This document shows positions 16,882 to 24,574 of a stretch of 64,000 nt of DNA, piece by piece (positions within the stretch are counted from its first letter, which is position 1; each line of letters starts with the position of its first letter). The stretch covers positions 186,001 to 250,000 of the forward strand of contig NZ_QNQU01000006.1 of NCBI RefSeq assembly GCF_003315595.1, in the 5' to 3' direction. Source of the stretch: Pedobacter miscanthi (lineage in GTDB: Bacteria > Bacteroidota > Bacteroidia > Sphingobacteriales > Sphingobacteriaceae). A model generated the notes under the pieces. The model saw only the letters and a program-made list of their open reading frames with translations. It ran no database searches and was not told where the DNA came from. Both the position numbers and the translations under genes were made by a program.

Positions 16882-18399
16882 TTAATATACATTGGTTTGA
16901 GGCGTAAAATTAGCCCAACCCGTTGTCCAGTCTGTAGTACCAAAAGCACCTCGGTAAGTTACCGTTTCAAAACCAGTAAGTCCTGTAAAGCTTGCACCAG
17001 CCAGTAATATCGATCCAGTGTTTAAGGTAAATTTAGGTGTTGCACCTAAATCGAAAATGGTACCATCAATACCTAGATCTTCCCATTTCGGATAAGTTTC
17101 GTTTGCAAATGCAGCTGTTTTAAACCAAACATCAACTGCTTGGGCACCTACATTACCAGTTGATTTAATTTCAACACCAATCGGATTCGGGAAAGTTATG
17201 GTACCACCAGTACCATAACCATTTGCTCCCCAACCATCTACACCGGCAAGTACGTTGTTTTTAAGCACCAATTCGCCAGCTGCCGCATTGGCCAAAGTTG
17301 TAGCACCATCGATAAATAAGCCATTTGGATAGGCTGTAAATACCGAATTATAGATTTTGATCTTATTATTTCTTCTCAAATGCATTGCGTTTTGAAATTG
17401 AGTTGAAATTGTTTTGTTCCTGTCTTTTTTAGGGCCAATAATGGTAACGTTAGAGAACTGAGGAGATGTAAAAGGTGTAAGACTTGAACCTGCACCATCG
17501 TTATCTACCTCGAAACCGTTCGAACCTGATTGATCTGCAGAGTTTGCATCACGGATACCGATAGCGAACTGTACTGTACCACGGAATCCGAAATCAACGT
17601 CAAAATCGTCATCTAAACCACGGTAAGCGATTAAATGTTTTGCATTAACCGTGCCACCGAACCACTCAAATGCATCATCTAAACCGTAAGAACACTGCAC
17701 ATAATCAATCACTGTTCCTGAACCTACTGAACCCATTGTTAAAGAGTTAACTTCCTGGTTTGGATTTATCGGTGTACCAGCATAATCAATTCTTACATAT
17801 TTTAATACACCTGAGTTATCGGCATCGTTGGTACCACCGTGCCAGCCACCATAAGCACCCTCTAATTCCGCTTCGCCACCTGGCTGGTTATTAACAGCTT
17901 TTCCGCATATTACCACACCACCCCAGTCACCCGGCTCGCGTAAGCCTGTACCACGCTCTGAAGTAAAAATAATTGGTTGTGAAGCAGTACCTTCGGCAAT
18001 AATCTTATTACCTCTTTGTACTACCAAAGTACCTTTTGTTTCCCTGTCGCCGATAATTACCGTGCCTGCTTCAATTGTTAGAGTAACACCTTCTACAGCT
18101 GCTAAACCGCCGCTATTTTTGGCATCTCTACCAACCCTTACAAAACCATTAAGTCGGTAGATGTTATTTTTAGTCCATGTTGTATTAGTCGTAATGTTAC
18201 CGCTTGCCACCTCCACAACAGGTTTGGTAAATCCAGTTGTAGGATTAGGGGTTGTTCCTGAATTCGATCCTGCCTCATTGTATTCAATGATGGTAGTTTT
18301 TTTACATGAACTAAAAATTAAAGTTCCGGCCAAAACAAACATCATTGTTTTAAGGGCGTTTGTACCAAATTTTGGCTTGTAAAGCTTTTTCATATTCAT
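16882..18399 (-). CDS. Lipoprotein with right-handed beta-helix-like repeats
   Basis: 505 residues. Type II signal peptide: MNMKKLYKPKF, hydrophobic TMMFVLAGTLIF, lipobox ending SSC at about residue 32, so an exported lipoprotein. The body has beta-helix-type repeats (TLTIEAGTVIIGD, GTLVVQRGNKIIAEGTAS, PIIFTSERGTG, VSNGFEVDNDG-like, NKIKIYNSVFTAYPNGLFID). It starts 32 bases after the upstream TonB receptor stop and must be co-transcribed. This pairing, with no SusD, suggests the lipoprotein is the surface partner of that receptor. Relatives are often annotated as multidrug transporter, which the sequence does not support. The ligand is unknown. Confidence 0.75.
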   Translation of the reverse strand: MNMKKLYKPKFGTNALKTMMFVLAGTLIFSSCKKTTIIEYNEAGSNSGTTPNPTTGFTKPVVEVASGNITTNTTWTKNNIYRLNGFVRVGRDAKNSGGLAAVEGVTLTIEAGTVIIGDRETKGTLVVQRGNKIIAEGTASQPIIFTSERGTGLREPGDWGGVVICGKAVNNQPGGEAELEGAYGGWHGGTNDADNSGVLKYVRIDYAGTPINPNQEVNSLTMGSVGSGTVIDYVQCSYGLDDAFEWFGGTVNAKHLIAYRGLDDDFDVDFGFRGTVQFAIGIRDANSADQSGSNGFEVDNDGAGSSLTPFTSPQFSNVTIIGPKKDRNKTISTQFQNAMHLRRNNKIKIYNSVFTAYPNGLFIDGATTLANAAAGELVLKNNVLAGVDGWGANGYGTGGTITFPNPIGVEIKSTGNVGAQAVDVWFKTAAFANETYPKWEDLGIDGTIFDLGATPKFTLNTGSILLAGASFTGLTGFETVTYRGAFGTTDWTTGWANFTPQTNVY

Positions 18400-18431
18400 T
18401 TTTTTGTTTTTTATATCCTTAAATGTTTTTA

Positions 18432-21263
18432 TTAAAATACTTTGTAAGAAAGCGTTAAGCCAAACTGGCGTCCGCTTTTATATTGTACTGTTACCTGATC
18501 TGTTGATTGATCGAATTTACCGTCCTGGTTTCCATCCTGCATCAATGTAAAATTCTGGTTCAGCAGGTCGTTAAAGTTGGCTTTCAACGATAGTTTATTG
18601 GTAAAGTTTTTAGTTACAACTAAATCGATCACATTACGTGGCATTTCATATATATCCCTGATTACATCTGTACCTACAAATGCAATGCGCTTACCGGCAA
18701 CGTTATAAAGCAGGTTAACCTGAAATTTAGATTTGATGTTGTTATAAAATATTGCGGTATTGATGATATAAGGTGATTGTCCTTGCATTGGGCGGTTATT
18801 AGATTGCCCGTTTGCATCGCTGCCATTAAATGTTACTTTACTGTTAATGTAAGATGCGTTTATAAGAAGGGTAATATCATTCAGAAAATTTGAAGAGGTA
18901 ATACCGGCTAAAGATTTACGCATTTCTAGTTCTACCCCAACATTTCTTACATTCTGTGCATTATTGAATGTAAATGATTGTGCATTCGAACCCGAAACAG
19001 CTGTCATTTCGATAGCATCTTTAAACTTTTTGTAAAAACCAGAAATACTGATTAGCTCACTTGTTGAAGGATAGAATTCGTATTTAACATCATAGTTATC
19101 AATTTTGGCCGTCTTTAAATTACGGTTACCGGCAACGTTAAAGTTTTGGTCGAAATCATAAAATGAAAAAGGCGCAATTTCTCTAAACTCCGGTCTGTTA
19201 AGCGTTTTTCCATAAGCCAACCTGAAAAGTGATTTTTCACTGAGGTTATATTGTACGTTCGCAGAAGGCAGTACCCTTGTAATGTCGTTATCTATATTTA
19301 CAGGGCCGCCGGTATCAAAACTATTCAGTTTTTGAACGTTGTTCTCTACCCTTGCACCAGCAACGATAGTTAACTTATCCTTATATGGTAAAATGAAGTT
19401 GGCATAACCTGCAAAAAGTTTGTTAGATGCATCATAGTTATCATAAGGATTTGATTTTTCATCCAGTCTTATCCCCGTAGTGGTATTGATATTTTTCCAG
19501 TCGAAAAGTTCTTCTATAGTGCCTTTTAGTAAAGATTGATCAAACTGAAGCGAATTTGCCCTCACATATCCGATATTTCTTGATGAAAATGATCTTTGTT
19601 TATCTTCATAATAACCCCCAATTTTTACCGATGGCTTAAAACTTTCCGATTTTGGGGCTAATGCCTGTTCAACATTAAATGCACCTGTTTTAATGTCTTC
19701 ATTCATTTTTGAATAAAATCTCCCCAAAAATTCAGGCTGTGCACCTCCGGTAGGTACAAAAATGTTATATGTTCCATCACCGTTATCTAAGGTTCTGTAG
19801 CGTGAATAATCTGGCTGATCCCTGAAAGATTTACTGTAACCGGCTACCCAGTCGAACTTGGTATTTTCGTTGTTAAATTTGTGGTTACCCGATAACTGGC
19901 CCGAATAAATACCGCGGTATAACACATTTGAGGCATAATTGGCATAAGCCTGTTGTTTTTCTGCACCTACACGGCTAACATACTGTGATGTACTTAACTG
20001 GTTGTAAAGGTTTTTAAATTCGAAAGTATTGTTATTATCTAATTTAAATGCCCAGTTATGCACTATTCCTAAACGTACATTATAGGTATATTGATCGTCG
20101 TTATACCTGTAGTTTTCTTCAGCAATTTTAGAAACCGGATCATAAGCTTCATAATTCCCCCTGAATACCGCATTATTTGTTTTACTGTTACTATAGGTTA
20201 TTGCGGTAATATTTCCTAACAACTTATTATTGATGTTGAAACGTTTACTACCATAAATGTTTAGTTTTTGATCTAAATTAGCTGTATTCTCATCCGGCAC
20301 CCAGTTATTTCTAAGTGCATGTCCGGCAGCATTTAGCTTGCTTGCGTTAACATTATTTAAATTTGAAGGAAAGTTAACTGGTAAATCATTATCTCCTGTA
20401 TTAAAACCAGTGAAATACAAGTTTCCGGTGTTTGTTCTCTTAAAATTTTTGAAGGTAGCATTTTCACGGTAAGAGGTACCATAATCGATTGTTAAACGGT
20501 CATCGTCGGGGATGCTCTTTAGGAAAACTTTTACAACACCACCGGCAAAATCCGCTGGGATATCAGCAGAAGGGCTTTTGTAAACCAATACACGATCTAT
20601 CTGGTTACTTGGGATCAGATCGAAAGAAAACGAACGCACATCTGTTTCCAAACTGGGCGCCGTTACATTGTTTAACTGAACGTTATTGTAACGTTCGGCT
20701 AAACCGCGGATGTTTATAAAACGGTTATCAACAATAGTAATACCGGGAACACGTTTTACAACCTGTGCAGCATCAGAATCCCCTGAGCGTTGGATGGTTT
20801 GCGAGGAAACACCATTTGCAATTGACTGCGATTTTTTCAGTTCAGCCAAAAGAGATACCTCCGTACCTGTTTTTCTGGATCCCGTAATTACAACATCATT
20901 AAGTGTAGACTGGTCGTCTTCCATAACAACATCGATAACTGTTGTTTTTCCAGGGGTAACCTTTACATTTGGTATTACCTGTTTTTTAAAGGAAATGAAT
21001 GAGAAACTTACTTTATAAGTTCCCGCTTTCACCGTATTTAAGGTATAATTTCCATCTGCATCACTGGTAGTGCCAATTGATGTTCCTTCTATCAGAACAG
21101 ATAAGCCTACCAATGTTTGACCTGTAGATTTATCCGTTATTTTACCGGAAATTTTTCCTGTTTGCGCATACGAAAGTACGCTGACCGTCAGAGCGAACAC
21201 AGTAAGTGCTGCTCTTTTAAAAGAGTTTAGTAATTCCAATTTGCCTTTATTTGATAAGGGCAA
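18432..21263 (-). CDS. TonB-dependent receptor with carboxypeptidase-regulatory-like N-terminal domain
   Basis: Outer-membrane receptor for energised uptake. 943 residues: signal peptide (hydrophobic AALTVFALTVSVLSYAQ), a carboxypeptidase D-regulatory-like beta-sandwich (about 37-115, GKISGKITDKSTGQTLVG), a plug domain (about 120-230, LNDVVITGSRKTGTEVSLL, IVDNRFINIRGLAERYNNVQ) and a beta-barrel ending in GLTLSYKVF with terminal Phe. It lacks SusC hallmarks and pairs with the beta-helix lipoprotein downstream. Six phased 11-bp repeats sit just upstream. The listed TTG start overlaps a perfect -7 box (21261-21268); if that box is used, the in-frame TTG at 21239 is the better start. Confidence 0.85.
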   Translation of the reverse strand: MPLSNKGKLELLNSFKRAALTVFALTVSVLSYAQTGKISGKITDKSTGQTLVGLSVLIEGTSIGTTSDADGNYTLNTVKAGTYKVSFSFISFKKQVIPNVKVTPGKTTVIDVVMEDDQSTLNDVVITGSRKTGTEVSLLAELKKSQSIANGVSSQTIQRSGDSDAAQVVKRVPGITIVDNRFINIRGLAERYNNVQLNNVTAPSLETDVRSFSFDLIPSNQIDRVLVYKSPSADIPADFAGGVVKVFLKSIPDDDRLTIDYGTSYRENATFKNFKRTNTGNLYFTGFNTGDNDLPVNFPSNLNNVNASKLNAAGHALRNNWVPDENTANLDQKLNIYGSKRFNINNKLLGNITAITYSNSKTNNAVFRGNYEAYDPVSKIAEENYRYNDDQYTYNVRLGIVHNWAFKLDNNNTFEFKNLYNQLSTSQYVSRVGAEKQQAYANYASNVLYRGIYSGQLSGNHKFNNENTKFDWVAGYSKSFRDQPDYSRYRTLDNGDGTYNIFVPTGGAQPEFLGRFYSKMNEDIKTGAFNVEQALAPKSESFKPSVKIGGYYEDKQRSFSSRNIGYVRANSLQFDQSLLKGTIEELFDWKNINTTTGIRLDEKSNPYDNYDASNKLFAGYANFILPYKDKLTIVAGARVENNVQKLNSFDTGGPVNIDNDITRVLPSANVQYNLSEKSLFRLAYGKTLNRPEFREIAPFSFYDFDQNFNVAGNRNLKTAKIDNYDVKYEFYPSTSELISISGFYKKFKDAIEMTAVSGSNAQSFTFNNAQNVRNVGVELEMRKSLAGITSSNFLNDITLLINASYINSKVTFNGSDANGQSNNRPMQGQSPYIINTAIFYNNIKSKFQVNLLYNVAGKRIAFVGTDVIRDIYEMPRNVIDLVVTKNFTNKLSLKANFNDLLNQNFTLMQDGNQDGKFDQSTDQVTVQYKSGRQFGLTLSYKVF

Positions 21264-21268
21264 AAATA
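21261..21268 (-). promoter_or_regulatory. -7 element of the TonB receptor promoter
   Basis: Minus strand TATTTTTG, full match to TAnnTTTG, 10 bases downstream of the repeat array. The array occupies the place of the -33 element, as Pho boxes do in activated promoters. It overlaps the first candidate start codon of the receptor. Confidence 0.5.
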
Positions 21269-21278
21269 TTACCGCAGT

Positions 21279-21344
21279 GTTAACAGTAAGTTAGGTGTTA
21301 ATTAATGTTACTTTACCTTAAAGTTAATTACAGGTTAACCGTTT
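21279..21344 (-). promoter_or_regulatory. Six 11-bp phased repeats (GTTAA box array 3)
   Basis: Read on the plus strand, units begin at 21279, 21290, 21301, 21312, 21323 and 21334: GTTAACAGTAA, GTTAGGTGTTA, ATTAATGTTAC, TTTACCTTAAA, GTTAATTACAG, GTTAACCGTTT. TTA occupies the same place in all six. The motif orientation relative to the gene is opposite to arrays 1 and 2, though several units (GTTAAC) are themselves palindromic. Confidence 0.65.
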
Positions 21345-21350
21345 TTATGA

Positions 21351-21866
21351 TCAATACCGGATACCCGTCTTTTTACAGATGAAGTGCAATAACCAGATGG
21401 GACCGATTAACAGGAATTTAACATCATCTAAAAACGATGGTTTTTTCCCTTCAATTTTATGTCCGATAAACTGACCAATCCAGGCAGCTACAAATATTGC
21501 AGCATAAATGAGATAAGCGGTTCCACTGCCCAAACCAACGGCCTGTTCTATTTTTACAATGATATAACTCATTAAGCCTACTACCCAAATCATCATGAAA
21601 AACAGTACGGGAGATAAAGTGAAATAATAATATAAGCTAAAGGCCAAAAGAAATGAGGCCCAGTTAAAAAAGCCATTATAACTACCCAAAAAACCGATAT
21701 GCGGAAAAGGAATCTGCCAAACCAAACCCAATAAACTGAATACGATTAATGGCACACAAATCCAGTGGACCAGTTTGTTGGTGGGATTTTGGTGACTTTC
21801 GGCGTACTTATCAAAAAGTAAATCTACCGGACGTTTTGGTTCGATTTGGATGGTTTGCTTGCTCAT
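21351..21866 (-). CDS. Mpo1-like protein (DUF962)
   Basis: 171-residue polytopic membrane protein with about four membrane segments. The family signature is present: PVDLLFDKYAESHQNPTNKL followed by HWICVP, and WIGQFIGHKIEGKKPSF; these conserved His residues bind Fe in yeast Mpo1, a dioxygenase that alpha-oxidises 2-hydroxy fatty acids from sphingolipid breakdown. As Sphingobacteriaceae make sphingolipids with hydroxy fatty acids, a related role is plausible but inferred. The ATG follows the rny terminator, so it has its own promoter. Ends 7 bases before the repeat array of the TonB receptor. Confidence 0.8.
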   Translation of the reverse strand: MSKQTIQIEPKRPVDLLFDKYAESHQNPTNKLVHWICVPLIVFSLLGLVWQIPFPHIGFLGSYNGFFNWASFLLAFSLYYYFTLSPVLFFMMIWVVGLMSYIIVKIEQAVGLGSGTAYLIYAAIFVAAWIGQFIGHKIEGKKPSFLDDVKFLLIGPIWLLHFICKKTGIRY

Positions 21867-21878
21867 TATGTAAAAATA

Positions 21879-21908
21879 AAAAAAAGCGATGGAATATCCA
21901 TCGCTTTA
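21879..21908 (-). terminator. Terminator downstream of rny
   Basis: Stem AAGCGATGG/CCATCGCTT with a 5-base loop, followed on the minus strand by eight T. Located after the palindromic repeat that follows rny and just before the Mpo1-like gene. Confidence 0.85.
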
Positions 21909-21927
21909 TATTTTGTTTATTAAACCC

Positions 21928-21995
21928 CTCGTCATGCTGAATTCATTTCAGCATCTTTTTTGCTGTTAAGACCCTGAAATAAATTTAGGGTGACG
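21928..21995. repeat. Compound palindromic repeat
   Basis: Two adjacent palindromes, TGCTGAATTCATTTCAGCA (21935-21953) and ACCCTGAAATAAATTTAGGGT (21971-21991, 21 bases with imperfect centre), flanked by CGTCA and TGACG. The second palindrome recurs nearly identically at 51330-51352, and CTGAAACAAGTTCAG at 43943-43957 is a third relative. Untranslated, between rny and its terminator. Confidence 0.6.
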
Positions 21996-22004
21996 ACTTG
22001 CTGA

Positions 22005-23576
22005 TTACTTCGCAAAAGCTACAGAACGGGTTTCCCTGATTACGGTAACCTTGATCTGCCCAGGATAAGTCATTTCGGTTTGAATACGGGTAGAAATATC
22101 AGCAGCTAAAAGTTCTGCCTGAGCATCAGTAATGCGTTCGCTTTCTACAATTACGCGTAACTCCCTACCGGCCTGGATAGCAAAGGTTTTTTCTACACCA
22201 GGATAAGATAAAGCCAGTTCTTCGAGGTCTTTTAAACGTTTGATATAACTTTCTACTACCTCACGGCGTGCTCCCGGACGTGCACCTGAAATGGCATCGC
22301 AAGCCTGGATGATCGGAGAGATCATAGAAGTCATCTCGATTTCATCGTGGTGGGCACCAATAGCATTACAGATTTCCGGGTGTTCTTTATATTTTTCGGC
22401 CAGTTGCATACCTAAAATTGCGTGTGGCAACTCAGGATTATCATCAGGCACTTTACCTATATCATGCAGTAAACCGGCACGTTTGGCCATTTTAGCATTT
22501 AAGCCAAGTTCTGCCGCCATGGTAGCACAGAAATTAGCTACCTCACGCGAGTGATGCAGCAGGTTTTGTCCGTAAGACGAGCGGTAACGCATACGACCAA
22601 CCATACGGATCAGCTCCGGGTGTAAACCGTGGATCCCCAGATCGATTACGGTACGCTCGCCGATTTCTACAATCTCATCTTCGATCTGTTTTTTGGTTTT
22701 GGCTACAATTTCTTCAATACGAGCCGGGTGGATACGGCCATCGGTTACCAAACGGTGTAAGGCCAAACGGGCAATTTCCCTTCTTACCGGGTCGAAACCT
22801 GATAAAATAATGGCTTCAGGGGTATCATCAACAATAATCTCGATACCGGTAGCGGCTTCTAAAGCACGGATATTTCTACCTTCCCTACCAATAACACGAC
22901 CTTTAATTTCATCACTTTCGATATGGAAAATAGAAACCGAATTTTCGATCGCTGCCTCAGTAGCAGTACGCTGAATGGTTTGGATAACTACTTTTTTAGC
23001 TTCTTTGCTTGCGGTTAATTTTGCTTCGTCAACAATATCTTTAACCTGCATCATGGCCTGTGTACGGGCTTCCTGTTTAAGGTTTTCTACCAGTTGCTCT
23101 TTAGCTTCTTCAGCAGAAAGGCCGGCAATGGTTTCTAATTGTTTAAGGTGCTGATTTTTTAATACTTCAACTTCTTCCTGTTTTTTAACAGCAAGATCTG
23201 TTTGTTTTTCAAGGTTTGCTTTTTGTTTATCAAGCTCCTGTTCTTTTTTATTGAAGTTTTCCATGCGCTGGTTCACCGATTGCTCTTTCTGCTTCATGGT
23301 GTTTTCGCGTTGGTTAATGCTGTTGTTCTTTGCATTTACTTCCTGCTCATGCTCAGCTTTTAGTTGTAAAAATTTCTCTTTGGCTTCTAAAAGTTTATTC
23401 TTTTTTAAAATTTCGGCATTATTTTCTGCGTCTTTTAAAATCTTTTTCACCTTGTTCTGTGCAGCAACTTCCTGCTGTTTAAGCAAGTTACGCAGGAGGA
23501 ATCTTCCTACCACTACTCCGATAGCTATACCTGCTATTACGGCAAATACGTATCCTAATATTTCAACTATTTCCAT
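22005..23576 (-). CDS. rny: Ribonuclease Y
   Basis: Membrane-anchored endoribonuclease that starts mRNA decay. 523 residues: N-terminal membrane helix (4-25, [20 protein letters not shown]), long coiled coil (30-190), KH domain (about 210-275, [20 protein letters not shown]), HD domain (about 330-430, [26 protein letters not shown]) with the metal-binding HD pair, and the C-terminal domain. Full family length. The upstream 350 bases hold a probable structured RNA whose T run ends 17 bases before the rny ATG. Confidence 0.97.
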   Translation of the reverse strand: MEIVEILGYVFAVIAGIAIGVVVGRFLLRNLLKQQEVAAQNKVKKILKDAENNAEILKKNKLLEAKEKFLQLKAEHEQEVNAKNNSINQRENTMKQKEQSVNQRMENFNKKEQELDKQKANLEKQTDLAVKKQEEVEVLKNQHLKQLETIAGLSAEEAKEQLVENLKQEARTQAMMQVKDIVDEAKLTASKEAKKVVIQTIQRTATEAAIENSVSIFHIESDEIKGRVIGREGRNIRALEAATGIEIIVDDTPEAIILSGFDPVRREIARLALHRLVTDGRIHPARIEEIVAKTKKQIEDEIVEIGERTVIDLGIHGLHPELIRMVGRMRYRSSYGQNLLHHSREVANFCATMAAELGLNAKMAKRAGLLHDIGKVPDDNPELPHAILGMQLAEKYKEHPEICNAIGAHHDEIEMTSMISPIIQACDAISGARPGARREVVESYIKRLKDLEELALSYPGVEKTFAIQAGRELRVIVESERITDAQAELLAADISTRIQTEMTYPGQIKVTVIRETRSVAFAK

Positions 23577-23591
23577 TTTGTTTTTTAAGTA

Positions 23592-23740
23592 AAAAAAAAC
23601 CGCAACTAATTTTTAAAGTCTCATACATTTTAAACCTCAACTAAGCATAATTAGGGTTTAAGCCATTTTCAGGTGCAAAGCAGATGAAATACGCCCTCTT
23701 AACCCTATAGATATTGAAGTGTTAAGTTTTATAAAATTTG
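23592..23740 (-). ncRNA. Probable 6S-like regulatory RNA
   Basis: Gene-free stretch between zapA and rny that folds, on the minus strand, as one long interrupted hairpin: an outer stem AAACTTAAC with GTTGAGGTTT (one bulge), an open middle (ACTTCAATATCTAT opposite AATTATGCTTA), and an upper stem AGGGTTAAG with CTTAAACCCT. It starts after a TAGTTTTTG (close to TAnnTTTG) and ends in nine T at 23592-23600. Outer stem, large bubble and apical stem are the 6S RNA plan, and in proteobacteria 6S RNA also lies next to zapA. Ends are approximate; family assignment is inference. Confidence 0.5.
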
Positions 23741-23844
23741 AAACTCAAAAACTAGCTGCGGCTATATTTTTGTGCTAATATGTGTGATTTGCCATGCTGG
23801 CCAATGAAGCAAAGCGCACGGCGCATAGCGCAAGGCGTTTTAAA

Positions 23845-23906
23845 AAAATCCCCAGACATTCCGGAAGATCCTTCATTGCATCCGATAACTATCGGATCAG
23901 GACGAC
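23845..23906. repeat. Dispersed palindromic element between zapA and the 6S-like RNA
   Basis: Contains the near-perfect palindrome ATCCGATA-AC-TATCGGAT (23880-23897) preceded by GGAAGATCCTTCATTGC (23862-23878), REP-like words partly shared with 11660-11670. No gene overlaps it. Confidence 0.5.
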
Positions 23907-23928
23907 AAAAAAATATAAAGAACGAACC

Positions 23929-24219
23929 TTATTTTGAAAAGAAATTATTGAGTAAAACATCCAATTCTTCAACTTTATCGGCAACAGCAGTATCCTGGTT
24001 CTGTACTTTGTTTTCTGTTCTCAATACGGCGGTTGCGTAATGCAATACTGCCATAGAAAGAAGGTCCTGCTTATCTCTAACCGCATAATTATCCTGATAA
24101 TCTTTTATGCGCTCGTTGATCATTTTTGCTGCCCGTCTCACAATTTCTTCCTCTTCCATATTCACCTTTAAAGGATAGATACGGTCGGAAATGGTTATTT
24201 TAATCGAGATTTCTCCCAT
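23929..24219 (-). CDS. zapA: Cell division protein ZapA
   Basis: Cytoplasmic protein that crosslinks FtsZ filaments. 96 residues: N-terminal beta-hairpin region EISIKITISDRIYPLKVNME, then EEEIVRRAAKMINERIKDYQ and a coiled-coil helix (QDLLSMAVLHYATAVL). Starts 33 bases after the coiled-coil protein gene, in one unit with pheT. Confidence 0.9.
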   Translation of the reverse strand: MGEISIKITISDRIYPLKVNMEEEEIVRRAAKMINERIKDYQDNYAVRDKQDLLSMAVLHYATAVLRTENKVQNQDTAVADKVEELDVLLNNFFSK

Positions 24220-24252
24220 TTGTTTAGCTTAGTTTCTGATTTTTCCGCATTA

Positions 24253-24543
24253 TTATTTCTTCAATAATGCGATACTCTTATCAATCTCCCGCACAAAATC
24301 GTTAATTTTTTGCTTAATGTCAAGCGATTTTTCGCTCGTTCCCTCTATACTTTTGGCCAATTTTGTAACCCTGAGTTTTTCATCAAGTTCTACATTTTTG
24401 CCCTTCGCGGTATCGAGTGCAACTTTTAACGATTGATTTTCAAGCTTTAATAAATCATTTTCTTCCTGTAGCGCATTACATAACTCAATTACCTGAGCCG
24501 TTTTTTGTAATACTTTATCTAATTGATCTGCAACAGAAGTCAT
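24253..24543 (-). CDS. Coiled-coil protein of unknown function between pheT and zapA
   Basis: 96 residues, almost wholly helical with heptad Leu: VADQLDKVLQKTAQVIELCN, LQEENDLLKLENQSLKVAL. No membrane segment. Position and shape recall ZapB-like partners of ZapA, though no sequence identity to ZapB is claimed. It lies 31 bases after pheT and 33 before zapA, so it is probably co-expressed with zapA. Confidence 0.75.
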   Translation of the reverse strand: MTSVADQLDKVLQKTAQVIELCNALQEENDLLKLENQSLKVALDTAKGKNVELDEKLRVTKLAKSIEGTSEKSLDIKQKINDFVREIDKSIALLKK

Positions 24544-24574
24544 GAATTTATTTCTAAAAATACGAAATTATATT

